IMG/VR virus record: IMGVR_UViG_3300017527_000519
Location: 1-61,732 of that record
DNA from: a virus
Length of the DNA stretch: 61,732 nucleotides
Reading direction: 5' to 3' (one strand)
A program made the translations under genes and the position numbers. Within the stretch, counting starts at the first letter, position 1. Each line of letters starts with the position of its first letter. Below, piece by piece: positions 22,000-31,146 of this stretch. The notes under the pieces were generated by a model. That model was not told the DNA's origin. It was given only the letters and a program-made list of their open reading frames with translations, and ran no database searches.

Positions 22000-22099
22000 A
22001 ACAATTTTGGGGGATAGGGATACTCACCCATCCTGACCCGAAAAGCCGAACCCCTGGCGGCCTTCCCCCAACTCTTTACAGGGAATTAGGAGATGAACC

Positions 22100-22567
22100 A
22101 TGATTAACCTGAATGAAGCTCACAGAGGCGGGACAATGTGTCTGGCCAAGGCTGGCCTTGCGGTTGGCGGGACCTCTACGATTGGCCGGACCAACGCGCC
22201 CAACGGTGCCGGAATCGATTTTGCCATCAATGGCCTTTTGTACCATTTGGCCGATGCCGATGACAATATCGCCCTTACCGGTGTTGCAGTGGCTGATGGA
22301 TATACCAGCCTTGTGGTGGTTTGCGTCAGTACAGCCGGGGCGCTTACCGTTGTCCAGGGCAATTCGGCCTTGACAACCGACCTGACGGCGGGAACCGATG
22401 TTTTGCATTGGCCAACCCCGACTGACGGAACCTGCGCGATTGGTGCAATCAAAATTGCCATGGATGGCGCTGCCTTTGTTGGCGCAACCACAGGCCTGGA
22501 TGCTGCAGAGTGTACCGACACTTACTATGATTTCGTAACCGTGCCGACCGCGCCCCTGGCATCATAA
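22100..22567 (+). CDS. Structural protein, paralogue 1 of a tandem pair
   Basis: A 155-residue Ala/Thr/Gly-rich protein (MINLNEAHRGGTMCLAKAGL). Conserved blocks shared with the following gene: NGAGxDFAINGLLYHLADAD, the middle TAGTDVLHWP, CAIGAIKIA, and TDTYYDFVTVP. Beta-rich and low in charge, as expected for decoration or head-fibre proteins. Preceded by about 100 bp after the previous gene. The pair probably arose by duplication and may form hetero-oligomers. Confidence 0.55.
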   Translation: MINLNEAHRGGTMCLAKAGLAVGGTSTIGRTNAPNGAGIDFAINGLLYHLADADDNIALTGVAVADGYTSLVVVCVSTAGALTVVQGNSALTTDLTAGTDVLHWPTPTDGTCAIGAIKIAMDGAAFVGATTGLDAAECTDTYYDFVTVPTAPLAS

Positions 22568-22580
22568 AAGGAGATGCTCG

Positions 22581-23045
22581 ATGATAAACTTAAGTGAAGC
22601 CCATAGGGGCGCGACAATGTGTTTCAGCAAGGCTGGTTTAGCCGAGGGAACCAACGCCCATACCATTAAGACCGCTGCGCCCAACGGTGCTGGTGTTGAT
22701 TTTGCGATCAACGGCTTGCTGTATCACCTGGCCGATGCGGACAACATCGATCCGACCGCGTGTGACGAACAGGCTGCCGATACCACCTGCTTGTATTTGG
22801 TGACGGTTAATGCCGCCGGAACCGTGGATACCATAAAGGGAACCGAGATCCTTACTGCGACCCTCACCGCTGGTGACGGTGTAGTGCATTGGCCAGAACC
22901 GGCCGCCAATACCTGCGCGATTGGTGCAATCAAGGTTGTTACGACCGCCGCTTTCACCATGGCAACAACCGACCTTGGAGCAGGAGCGGTAACGGATACC
23001 TATTACGATTTTCTGACCATACCGGTTGAACCGTTGACGTCCTAA
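22581..23045 (+). CDS. Structural protein, paralogue 2 of a tandem pair
   Basis: A 154-residue protein that matches the preceding gene along its length (MINLSEAHRGATMCFSKAGL at the start, TDTYYDFLTIPVEPL at the end), with variation concentrated in the middle loops. AAAGGAGATGCTCG precedes ATG 22581. The conserved cysteine pair of the copies suggests the same fold. Role inferred as head decoration or fibre. Confidence 0.55.
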   Translation: MINLSEAHRGATMCFSKAGLAEGTNAHTIKTAAPNGAGVDFAINGLLYHLADADNIDPTACDEQAADTTCLYLVTVNAAGTVDTIKGTEILTATLTAGDGVVHWPEPAANTCAIGAIKVVTTAAFTMATTDLGAGAVTDTYYDFLTIPVEPLTS

Positions 23046-23098
23046 CTACTAACGGGGGGTGAATTGCCCCCAAGAACCCACCAGGGGAGAGCATAGCC

Positions 23099-23542
23099 AT
23101 GCCGAAAAGAAAAGACAACGATGTTGTAGACGAAAACTTAGGACAGGAAGAAGCCATTAACCTTGGCGAAGTTGGCGACCCGGGGCCGATTGAAAAGGCC
23201 GTTGAGGGTGATGTCAAGATGGAAGCGTTTATGAACGACCTCCTTGAAATTGTTGTTCATGAAACCGGGAATGAGGGCGATCTCCCCGTTATTTGTCCCC
23301 AAGTGAACGGCACCAATCAGCCGATCATTAGAGGCCGAAAGACAATGGTAAAGCGCAAGTACGTTGAAGCCCTGGCCCGCTGCACGACAACCAAGTACAC
23401 GCAGACAACGCCGGATGCCGCGCACCCGGACAACATGCAGATGATTCCGCGCCGGTCGCTCACATACCCGTTTACCGTTGTCCGGGATCCGCATCCGAAA
23501 GGTGATGCTTGGCTTGATATGATTAAAGCACAGCCGGCATAA
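23099..23542 (+). CDS. Paralogue of the Tat-signal protein, without signal
   Basis: A 147-residue protein starting MPKRKDNDVVDENLGQ, with a charged N-terminal extension in place of a signal peptide. From about residue 50 it parallels the 18092-18445 protein: LEIVVHETGN, VNGTNQPIIRGRK, KRKYVEALARC and YPFTVVRDPHPKGDAWLD. AGGGGAGAGCATAGCC precedes the ATG. It lies between decoration-like genes and the adaptor, so it may be a virion component. Family not recognised. Confidence 0.55.
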   Translation: MPKRKDNDVVDENLGQEEAINLGEVGDPGPIEKAVEGDVKMEAFMNDLLEIVVHETGNEGDLPVICPQVNGTNQPIIRGRKTMVKRKYVEALARCTTTKYTQTTPDAAHPDNMQMIPRRSLTYPFTVVRDPHPKGDAWLDMIKAQPA

Positions 23543-23629
23543 ATAGTCTTGGCCGGTGGGGCCTTTCCCCTCTAATGGTCCTACCTCCAACCATTCCAGG
23601 TCTCATCGGTCAAGTTTAAAAGGAGTGGC

Positions 23630-24313
23630 ATGAACTACCTGCAAATGTTCCAACGACTCCATTCCGAGTCCCGGCGCCAGGGCACGACACCGACAGCGGT
23701 TACGAGTCAGACGGGCATGAACCAACGCCTTTTGAATTGGATCGATACGTCATACGAAGATATTCAGTTATTGCACGAAACGTGGTTGTTCAGGCGGGCG
23801 TCTTTTAGCGGGTCCACTGTAGACGCGACACAGAACTACACCGCGGCCGACCTTGGAGTCACTGATCTTTCGATGTGGTGGTTCTACTCCGGCCAGGGCC
23901 TTTCCGGGATTCGTCTTTATTCTTCTGCGGCCGACGAAACCGATCTTCAGTATGTTCCCTGGGACGATTTCTTAAGGGAATATAAGTTTGGTGCCCACCG
24001 GTCAACGACCGGAAGGCCATCCGTTTTTACCGTCAAGACCGATCAGTCTATTGACCTATGGCCCATTCCGAACGCCATTTTTACCTTGAACGGCGAATAC
24101 GTTCAGCAGCCTGACGTTATGGAAGCCAACGCCGATATTCCTGTTTTCAACGACTTTCACATGGCGATTGTATGGCGGGCCTTGATGTATTACGGAGCAT
24201 CCTCCGGGGCCGGTGACGTTTACATCCACGGTCAAAACCAATACGACGATCTTCTTTACAAGCTTGAAAAGCGGTATTTGCCTATCATTACATGGGGAAA
24301 TCCACTCGTATGA
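23630..24313 (+). CDS. Head-tail adaptor (P22 gp4/T7 gp11-like)
   Basis: A 227-residue protein of the podovirus connector family. The N-terminal helices (YLQMFQRLHSESRRQGTTP, then RLLNWIDTSYEDIQLLHETW) dock on the portal, the middle is a beta domain, and the end has FHMAIVWRALMYYGASSGAGD and ALEKRY-like KLEKRYLPI. The order capsid-adaptor-nozzle is standard for P22-like tails. AAAGGAGTGGC precedes the start. Confidence 0.75.
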   Translation: MNYLQMFQRLHSESRRQGTTPTAVTSQTGMNQRLLNWIDTSYEDIQLLHETWLFRRASFSGSTVDATQNYTAADLGVTDLSMWWFYSGQGLSGIRLYSSAADETDLQYVPWDDFLREYKFGAHRSTTGRPSVFTVKTDQSIDLWPIPNAIFTLNGEYVQQPDVMEANADIPVFNDFHMAIVWRALMYYGASSGAGDVYIHGQNQYDDLLYKLEKRYLPIITWGNPLV

Positions 24314-26457
24314 TGAAACTCCCGAGGGTTAACATTAGAGAAGACTATTTTCAAACGGTCGGCGGTGAGGATCTTATATCCCCGACAATCACCGTTGATC
24401 CCGGCAGGGCTATTATTACCCAGAATTACGAGCTTGACACCCTTGGTCGTTACCGACTTATCGACGGGTACGAAGCGTTTGACGGTCGGCCTAAGCCGTC
24501 AGCGGCAAGCTATTGGATACTGAACTTCGATGCAGGCAGTGTTGAAATTGACGACGACGATATTTTGACCGGTGCCGGTGGTGCGTCCGGGATTATTATG
24601 CGGGTATCGAGGGCATCAGGCACCTGGGCAGGTGGTGACGCGGCCGGTTACGTTGTTCTTTTTGGTGTCACGGGCGATTACGTTGATGACGAAACATTGT
24701 CTGTGCTTGGCGGGCCTGTTGCGGTGGCGAATGGGGTGGCCACAGAACGAGGCTATGCTGACGAAACACAGGATACTATCTGGTTATTGGCAGCCGTAGA
24801 AGCGACAAGGGGCAATATCGCCGGTGTTGCTGGTTCGGGCAATATACTTGGTGTTTGGCAATACAAAGGCGTCAAGTACGCATTTCGTAACAACGCTGGC
24901 GGGACTGCCGCGGTGATGTTCAAATCATCAACATCCGGGTGGACGGCCGTCGATCTTGGTCGATACCTGGCGTTTAGCAGTGGCGGCGTTACCGAGATAT
25001 CGGAAGCGGATACCATCGAGGGCGAAACCGGTGGAGCGACCGCAACGGTTGAGAGGGTTGTGCTACAAAGTGGTACTTGGGCCGGTGGTGATGCAGCGGG
25101 GTATTTTATTCTGTCCGGTCAAACCGGTACGTTTGAGTCAGAAACAGTCAAGGTTGGTGTGAATCTTAACCTTGCCACAATAACCACAGACTCAACGGTG
25201 CAGACGCTTTTACCTGATGGCCGGTACGAATTCGTCAACAAAAACTTCAGGGGTCATTCCAACACGGCCAGGATGTACGGATGCGATGGTGTCAATAAAG
25301 GGTTTGAGTTCGATGGGACAGTCTATACGCCGATAGAAACCGGGATGACCACAGACAAGCCTGTTCACATAACCGCCCACAAAAAGCATTTATTCTTTAT
25401 CTTCCCGGGTGGTTCGATACAACATAGCTCAACAGGTGACCCGCTTACATGGTCTGCCATTACAGGATCGGCCGAATTGGCCCTTGGTGATGAAGGGGTG
25501 GCTTTTGTTTCCATGCCGAACACCTTAGCGATCTTCACCAGGAACACCACGCATATCCTTTATGGATCGTCAACCGATGATTGGGATTTAAGGCCACACT
25601 CTAACGAGGCGGGTGCGGTTGAATGGTCGGTGCAAAAAATCGGATTGGGTATTTATTTGGATGACAGGGGCCTGACTTCCCTATCAGCCGTTCAGGAATA
25701 CGGTGATTTCAAGGCGAACACGTTATCAAAATATGTTGACCCGTTTTTAAAAACGATGATGGGCAATGTACAGAGTTCGGCCAGGGTGAAAAGTAAAAAC
25801 CAGTATCGTCTATTCTTCGATGACCTTCAGGTTTTAACGCTCAATGTCGAAGGAAACAAGGTGATCGGATTCACTAGGCAATTTTACGATCACTTGCCCG
25901 TTTGCGTTTGTTCCTCCGAGAATACCTCGGGAGAAGAGGAGATTTTTTTTGGCTCTACAGACGGGTACGTTTACGAACTGGACAAGGGAACTTCTTTTAA
26001 CGGCGACCCGATAGAAGCAATGGCGAAGTTCCATTTCAACCACTTGAAGTCTCCAAGACGAAGAAAGCAGATACGCGGGATTGTTTTAGAGCTTGCCGCA
26101 CCGGCTGACACTTACTTGAGCGCAAATGTAGAATTCGATTATGGAGAAACGGCCAATGCTGGAGTTATCTTCAGCACTGAGTCACAGGGCGGCATTTGGG
26201 GTGTGGCGAATTGGGGCGAGTTTTATTGGGACGGTGGCAGTAAAAGTTCGCAACCTCTTGATGTAGATGCGGAATGTATGAATTTTTCGCTCACTGTTTA
26301 TTATTCTGGTGTATGGGAATTACAAGAGGATGATCCGATATTAGGGACCGGCTTTTTTCCTGCAGTTTTTGGAGGGCTTGAAGGCCTGACCGGAGCGGTT
26401 CCCCATACTCTACAGGGTTATATTGTCCTTTACGATTTAAGGAGCCTTCAACGATGA
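24292..26457 (+). CDS. Tail nozzle/stabilisation protein (T7 gp12/P22 gp10-like)
   Basis: A 721-residue protein overlapping the adaptor gene. The segment LPRVNIREDYFQTV and later GRYRLIDGYEAFDGRP, FRNNAGGTAAVMFKSS, AVEWSVQKIGLG and LFFDDLQVLTLN fit the beta-propeller nozzle proteins that close the podovirus tail. Inserted are two copies of an Ig-like repeat (around residues 80-140 and 230-290) that share SGTWAGGDAAGY. These repeats are probably added surface domains. Starts at 24292 and 24310 are both possible; neither has a strong signal. Confidence 0.7.
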   Translation: MGKSTRMMKLPRVNIREDYFQTVGGEDLISPTITVDPGRAIITQNYELDTLGRYRLIDGYEAFDGRPKPSAASYWILNFDAGSVEIDDDDILTGAGGASGIIMRVSRASGTWAGGDAAGYVVLFGVTGDYVDDETLSVLGGPVAVANGVATERGYADETQDTIWLLAAVEATRGNIAGVAGSGNILGVWQYKGVKYAFRNNAGGTAAVMFKSSTSGWTAVDLGRYLAFSSGGVTEISEADTIEGETGGATATVERVVLQSGTWAGGDAAGYFILSGQTGTFESETVKVGVNLNLATITTDSTVQTLLPDGRYEFVNKNFRGHSNTARMYGCDGVNKGFEFDGTVYTPIETGMTTDKPVHITAHKKHLFFIFPGGSIQHSSTGDPLTWSAITGSAELALGDEGVAFVSMPNTLAIFTRNTTHILYGSSTDDWDLRPHSNEAGAVEWSVQKIGLGIYLDDRGLTSLSAVQEYGDFKANTLSKYVDPFLKTMMGNVQSSARVKSKNQYRLFFDDLQVLTLNVEGNKVIGFTRQFYDHLPVCVCSSENTSGEEEIFFGSTDGYVYELDKGTSFNGDPIEAMAKFHFNHLKSPRRRKQIRGIVLELAAPADTYLSANVEFDYGETANAGVIFSTESQGGIWGVANWGEFYWDGGSKSSQPLDVDAECMNFSLTVYYSGVWELQEDDPILGTGFFPAVFGGLEGLTGAVPHTLQGYIVLYDLRSLQR

Positions 26458-27497
26458 ACGATTTTTATGATGCGGACGTTTTTACCGGATCTGCCGGAAC
26501 CCGGGCCAGGGCTTCTCAAGTGTCCGCTGTTTCTGAGGCCGTCGAGGATGCTTTTGATTTGTTGCCCGACGAAGACGATATTAACATGGGCTTGATTAAC
26601 TACGCGGTTGATTCCGGTGCAGCGGACGCCTATATTGTCACGCTTCCCCAAGAGCCAACCGCTCTTACTGATGGTATGCAGGTTGTTTTCAAGGCTTCTG
26701 CAGCCAACACGGGCGCTTGCACGATCAACCCGGACCTCCTTGGGGCCATCAGCATCAAACGCCATGACGGGACTGACCCTGTTGCTGGCGATATCGGCAC
26801 AAACAAGATTACCGAACTGAGATACAATTCGACATCAGCCACCTTTGAAATACAGGGCTCAATTGGTATTGCGGCCGGGACCGGGACAATGGCGGCCCAA
26901 AACGCAAATGCTGTTGCAATTACCGGTGGAACAGTAACGGGATTAGGGACACCGCTTGCCCTCGCGTCTGGTGGGACTGCAGCCGCTAGTGCAGCAGCAG
27001 CATTAACCAGCCTTGGTTTTACGGCTGTAGTGGCTGAAGTTAATACCGGTTGTGACGGTATATCAGATCCGCCTATTGCCGGTGATGCGACACCCGGGCG
27101 GGTGCTTAGAGCGTCAACTTTGCTAATAGAGGACGGTTTGGCAGCGACATCATTAAAAATGACACTGACCAGCCTGTTTAATGGAGATGCTGTAACCGTA
27201 CAAGACAGTATGACAGATGGCGTAACGAAAGAAGGCCTAGAGTTTACGCAGGCTGTTGCTGATTCAATCTCTATCGAGGTGATGAACAGTGCTTTGACTG
27301 GTGATTGCGTCCAAACCCTTGCCGTTATTGTTTCCAGTAATGCAACCGCCGTAGACATTACGACTTACCCGGTTGCGTCAGCTTCAGGAATAAAGTTCTG
27401 GATATTTAAAGCGCCGGATAGAGGGAACTTAACCATGACAACACTGGTTGATACTGGTGATATTATCCTAACAATAATCTACCTCACCGACGAATAA
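26454..27497 (+). CDS. Tail fibre protein
   Basis: A 347-residue protein coupled to the nozzle gene by ATGA. It shows common tail-fibre elements: an N-terminal helix, YIVTLPQEPTALTDGMQVVF with NTGACTINPDLLGAISIKR, AGDIGTNKITELRYN, then Ala/Gly/Thr-rich repeats around LALASGGTAAASAAAALTSL, and a beta-rich C-terminal domain. No signal peptide, unlike the later fibre-like genes. Likely attached at the nozzle. Confidence 0.65.
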   Translation: MNDFYDADVFTGSAGTRARASQVSAVSEAVEDAFDLLPDEDDINMGLINYAVDSGAADAYIVTLPQEPTALTDGMQVVFKASAANTGACTINPDLLGAISIKRHDGTDPVAGDIGTNKITELRYNSTSATFEIQGSIGIAAGTGTMAAQNANAVAITGGTVTGLGTPLALASGGTAAASAAAALTSLGFTAVVAEVNTGCDGISDPPIAGDATPGRVLRASTLLIEDGLAATSLKMTLTSLFNGDAVTVQDSMTDGVTKEGLEFTQAVADSISIEVMNSALTGDCVQTLAVIVSSNATAVDITTYPVASASGIKFWIFKAPDRGNLTMTTLVDTGDIILTIIYLTDE

Positions 27498-27508
27498 AGG
27501 GAACAGTT

Positions 27509-28423
27509 ATGCCAAACGAAGACATTTTTGAAACCAAACCAAAACAGGGGATTTTGTCCTCTCAGGCGGTTGTTCCTCCACCCCCGGAGGCGCCGGCCAA
27601 CCGGCCGATTGATCAAGGTCTTGCGAATGGTGAACTGAAGATTGACGAGTCGGGCGCTTTTTTTACACCCGGGAATACCTTGTCAGCCGGTCAATCAGGG
27701 ATGGGTGCGGAAAATACTGTTGCTGGTCAAATGACAGGTCTGCTTTCCAGTGAGAGCCCGTATAGAAAGGCGGCTGAGGCTTCTGCACAGAGGCAAGCCA
27801 ACGATAGGGGCTTGTTAAATTCTAGTCTCGCGGCCACCGCTGGCACCAAAGCGGCCATTGAATCGGCCCTGCCAATCGCGCAACAGGATGCCGGGTATTT
27901 TCAGCAACGTGGACTTCAGGAGCAGCAGGGCAACATCCAAAAAGGTTTGTATGAAACGCAGGGGGATATTTCGAAGCAACTTGCAACGGCAGGATTTGCC
28001 CACGAAAAGGAACTTGCAGCCGCAGGGTACACCCACGAAAAGGCTACACAAGAGGCTGATCTTGCCTGGAAAAATGCCGACCTTGCGTCACGGATGGACC
28101 TTGAATTTACCCGGATGGACGATGAAAAAAAAGCTCAATTTGACGTAACCACCCGGCAGGCCATGGAGGATTATACCAAACAGTATATTGCCATTCTTGC
28201 CGACCCTGCGTTTAGCACAGAGGGCGACAGGAAGGTTGCCATCAACACACTGATTGAATCCACTGGTCATCGTCTTCAAATAGCCGCGGACATCGCCGGG
28301 GTTGAGCTAATCTGGAAACCGGAAGTGCCGACACCGCCGACCAATCCGACCGAAGAAGAGGCAATAAGTCCCAAACTTGATTTTTCCTTGACCAAACCAA
28401 GATTTGATGGTGGTGGGCCTTGA
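27509..28423 (+). CDS. Putative internal virion or tail-assembly protein
   Basis: A 304-residue Gln/Ala/Glu-rich, mostly helical protein. The central part (ANDRGLLNSSLAATAGTKAA, then ALPIAQQDAGYFQQRGL) and coiled-coil stretch (EKELAAAGYTHEKATQEADL) resemble internal or ejection-associated podovirus proteins. It starts with AAAGGGAACAGTT before ATG. Ends at the TTG start of the next gene. Confidence 0.5.
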   Translation: MPNEDIFETKPKQGILSSQAVVPPPPEAPANRPIDQGLANGELKIDESGAFFTPGNTLSAGQSGMGAENTVAGQMTGLLSSESPYRKAAEASAQRQANDRGLLNSSLAATAGTKAAIESALPIAQQDAGYFQQRGLQEQQGNIQKGLYETQGDISKQLATAGFAHEKELAAAGYTHEKATQEADLAWKNADLASRMDLEFTRMDDEKKAQFDVTTRQAMEDYTKQYIAILADPAFSTEGDRKVAINTLIESTGHRLQIAADIAGVELIWKPEVPTPPTNPTEEEAISPKLDFSLTKPRFDGGGP

Positions 28424-28866
28424 ACCCCGAATGGATAGTGGATCCGTATCCAGTGTGGGATGATATTCGATCATACCTGGCCGACGATACCGGAGAACTT
28501 GAAACAGAAGGGCAGTTTTTGGGAATTTTCGATGGGGAGATTATGGCCGGCGCCTTCTTGATAAAACCATGGAGCGCATATTGTTACGAACTGCACGGCG
28601 GAGTTTTGAAAAAATATTGGGGGAAAGGTCCAGAAATTTGCGCAATGGCAGGCAGAACAGTATTTTACTCGTCACCATGCTTGAAACTGGTGGCGATCGT
28701 ACCTGAGTTTAATCGACCTATGAGATCGTGTGTTCAGAAAGCAGGCATGAAACAAGAAGGGATTGTAAAGAATTCCTATCTTAAATGGAGCAGGCTACAC
28801 GATCAATATGTTTATGGGGTTACAAGAACAGAGATGAGACAAATACCAGTGAAGGGAGAGTCATAA
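28420..28866 (+). CDS. GNAT-fold-like phage protein
   Basis: A 148-residue protein with a TTG start at 28420 overlapping the previous stop as TTGA. It has acetyltransferase-fold features: DGEIMAGAFLIKPWSAYCYE, HGGVLKKYWGKGPEICAMAG, LKLVAIVPEFNRPMRSCVQK, and AGMKQEGIVKNSYLKW, the pattern of small phage GNAT-like proteins that lie beside internal virion proteins. Whether it is catalytic is unknown. The stop overlaps the next start. Confidence 0.65.
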   Translation: MNPEWIVDPYPVWDDIRSYLADDTGELETEGQFLGIFDGEIMAGAFLIKPWSAYCYELHGGVLKKYWGKGPEICAMAGRTVFYSSPCLKLVAIVPEFNRPMRSCVQKAGMKQEGIVKNSYLKWSRLHDQYVYGVTRTEMRQIPVKGES

Positions 28867-29567
28867 TGCCACCCGCAGTAGTAGCAGGAGGGTTTGCAGC
28901 CGTTGGAGCTACGGCGATAACAACTTCGGTTGTGTCTGCCGTTTATGTCGGTGCAGCAGTTGGCGCGATTGTTGGTGCAGCCACATCGGCCATAACCGGT
29001 GGTGATATTTTAGAAGGTGCCTTAAAGGGTGCCATCATTGGTGGGGTGACCGGTGGTGTGGGTGAGGCACTATCGGCGCCGGCCCAAGTTGGGGTCAATG
29101 TTGCAAAAGTAGGTGTTGACGGTGTTACCGGTGCCGAAGCTGGCCACATGGCTAATGCGGGAATCGAAGCAGTAAGTGCGGGAGGCACGACAGGGGGTGT
29201 TGGAGGGGGTGTTGGAGGGGGATCAGGGGGAAGTGGAGGGGGCTCAGGGGGTGTTGGAGGGGGATCAGGGACAACAGGCGGAACAGGAAATGGCTTTCTT
29301 TCTGGTGCCGCCAACTGGATAAATAACAATCCAATGCCTGCTACCTTGCTTGCTCAGACGGTAGGGGGCGCGGCCACCAGCATGGCAGACGCCCGGTCTA
29401 CCGAAAAACAGCTTGAAGCCGACATGGAACGAGATCGGCTGTTAATCGATTCAAAGAAAGTGTCCGGGTTGAGCAATATGGATATCAAGATTGCCTTGCC
29501 GACCATTGGCGCTTTTGCCGAGAAACCAAAGTGGACTGCCCCGAGTGGCGGCCTGCTTGCAACCTGA
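28866..29567 (+). CDS. Gly-rich putative ejection protein
   Basis: A 233-residue protein with a hydrophobic, Gly/Ala-zipper N-terminal half (TAITTSVVSAVYVGAAVGAI and AIIGGVTGGVGEA), a low-complexity Gly-Gly-Val/Ser-Gly hinge (about 125-165), then a charged helix (STEKQLEADMERDRLLIDS). Membrane-active Ala/Gly zippers and flexible hinges suit proteins that form the ejection channel. ATG 28866 overlaps the previous stop (TAATG). Confidence 0.5.
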   Translation: MPPAVVAGGFAAVGATAITTSVVSAVYVGAAVGAIVGAATSAITGGDILEGALKGAIIGGVTGGVGEALSAPAQVGVNVAKVGVDGVTGAEAGHMANAGIEAVSAGGTTGGVGGGVGGGSGGSGGGSGGVGGGSGTTGGTGNGFLSGAANWINNNPMPATLLAQTVGGAATSMADARSTEKQLEADMERDRLLIDSKKVSGLSNMDIKIALPTIGAFAEKPKWTAPSGGLLAT

Positions 29568-29578
29568 TAGGTGAAACA

Positions 29579-30064
29579 ATGCCTGAACAAATGCAACCAC
29601 AACCCCAGGGACAGGGCCTTGACCAAAGCGGGTATGACATATTCGTAGCACAAGGGTTTAAGATTCTGGCCGGCATGGGAGCCAAGCTAAAGGGAAAAGC
29701 CAGCGTTGAGCAGCTTGGCAACACGCTCTTTGAGATTGTGAAAAAGATTGAAGCCGAGGGCGCCAAGAACGGCGTTGATTTTGGCATTGAAGTTGTCCTT
29801 CATGGTTCCAACGAGATTCTATCTAAGATGATCGAAGTCGCCCAGGTGGACATTCAAGAGGAACAAATCAAGGCCGTTATCGGTGTGGCCGTTGGCCGAT
29901 ACATTGACAACGCCATCAAGACCGGCAAAATGACACCGGAGGAGGTTCAGGGACTTGCACAGCAGGCGCAACAGTCTGCACCAGGGCAAGGGCCTCAACC
30001 CGGCCAGGAACCGGCCCAACCGCCGCCACAGGCCCAAAAGCCAGGCATACTACAAGGAGCGTAA
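29579..30064 (+). CDS. Hypothetical structural/ejection protein
   Basis: A 161-residue protein with Gln/Pro-rich ends and a helical core (YDIFVAQGFKILAGMGAKLK, LGNTLFEIVKKIEAEG, EEQIKAVIGVAVGRYIDNAI). AGGTGAAACA precedes ATG 29579. Position among ejection genes suggests a virion protein. Family not recognised. Confidence 0.5.
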   Translation: MPEQMQPQPQGQGLDQSGYDIFVAQGFKILAGMGAKLKGKASVEQLGNTLFEIVKKIEAEGAKNGVDFGIEVVLHGSNEILSKMIEVAQVDIQEEQIKAVIGVAVGRYIDNAIKTGKMTPEEVQGLAQQAQQSAPGQGPQPGQEPAQPPPQAQKPGILQGA

Positions 30065-30066
30065 CA

Positions 30067-31146
30067 ATGGGTTTAGATTGGACAGCGGGACTCTTGGGTG
30101 CAGCGGCCGGTGGCGCGAACGCGGTTGACAAGCTTTCTGAGGAACGGCGCAGGGAACTTGCCGAACAACTGAAGCGGGAAGCCCTGGAAGCCATTGCGGT
30201 AAGGTCTGATGAACGCCGGCACGGTTACGACAAGTCGTTGCAAAAGACTGACATCGAATCGAGTGAAAAGATTGCCGGCGAGCGTAACGACACCAGCCGA
30301 GAAATTGCCGGTGAACATGACGCTACCAGCCGGGAGATTGCTCAGACACGGCAGAACAACGCCTATAACATTGCCGAGGCAAGAAACACCGTTCTAAAAG
30401 ACCTTGAGGCGATGCGTCAGGAAACGGATAAACTAAAGCTTGGTTCGACTGAAGAAAACACTAATGCACGCATGGTGCAGGCAAGGACAGCCGCCTTTAA
30501 AGAAGTCGGGAATATTGTTGAACGCGGAGGATCCCTTGACGAAATAAATTCGCTCCTATCCCCTTTTAACGTTATGTATAAAATGGGCGTTATTAAGAAG
30601 GGAACAGAGGGTGGATGGCTACAAAACGGGAGCATTTACGACAAAGGGGAACCCGATGTTACTGGTTTGGTTCTGGTAACGACAGACGGTAAGCCGGTGG
30701 GTGGCACTGAAGGAGGCGCACCGCAAACCGGCCTGAGCCCTTTTTTGTCGGATCTTATCGGTGATCCAGGAGGGGAAACCGGGATAATGTCCGACGAGCC
30801 CGGGACGGCGCAGGCTGCCGAGAGCGCACCGCCAAAAGAGGCTCAGTCCAGGTCACCAGTATCTACCGAGACTGCAGCACCAGAACGGAAAGGCCTTTTA
30901 GAGACAGGGGGGCCAGCACCAAAAGGTCTACCCGAGGATATGGCCGATTGGGATGTAACCACCAAAACAGTGAACGGTAAGAAAGTCCCGGTTGTTATTA
31001 CTGATTCGGGACCGGTGGAGTTAACCCAGGAAGAATACGAGTTGTGGAAAAAGTGGCAGGCTGGTCAAGAGCCATCCGGCGTAACCGCTTTGAAGAATGC
31101 AAGAAACATAAACGAAACACCCAACCCCGGACCGAGGCCTTTTTAA
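30067..31146 (+). CDS. Hypothetical coiled-coil ejection-type protein
   Basis: A 359-residue protein. N-terminal Ala/Gly segment (AGLLGAAAGGANAVDKL), then a long charged helix with repeated SREIAGEH/SREIAQTR motifs (about 90-110), then a disordered, Pro/Gly/Glu-rich C-terminal half. Helical repeats followed by disorder fit internal virion proteins that refold during DNA delivery. AAGGAGCGTAAC lies before ATG. Ends with PGPRPF just before the giant gene's TTG. Confidence 0.5.
   Translation: MGLDWTAGLLGAAAGGANAVDKLSEERRRELAEQLKREALEAIAVRSDERRHGYDKSLQKTDIESSEKIAGERNDTSREIAGEHDATSREIAQTRQNNAYNIAEARNTVLKDLEAMRQETDKLKLGSTEENTNARMVQARTAAFKEVGNIVERGGSLDEINSLLSPFNVMYKMGVIKKGTEGGWLQNGSIYDKGEPDVTGLVLVTTDGKPVGGTEGGAPQTGLSPFLSDLIGDPGGETGIMSDEPGTAQAAESAPPKEAQSRSPVSTETAAPERKGLLETGGPAPKGLPEDMADWDVTTKTVNGKKVPVVITDSGPVELTQEEYELWKKWQAGQEPSGVTALKNARNINETPNPGPRPF

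Noticed and set aside
29152-29334. Minus-strand ORFs through the Gly-rich hinge (Pro-rich frames)
   Set aside because: They mirror the GGN-rich coding of the plus-strand ejection protein and have no start signals.
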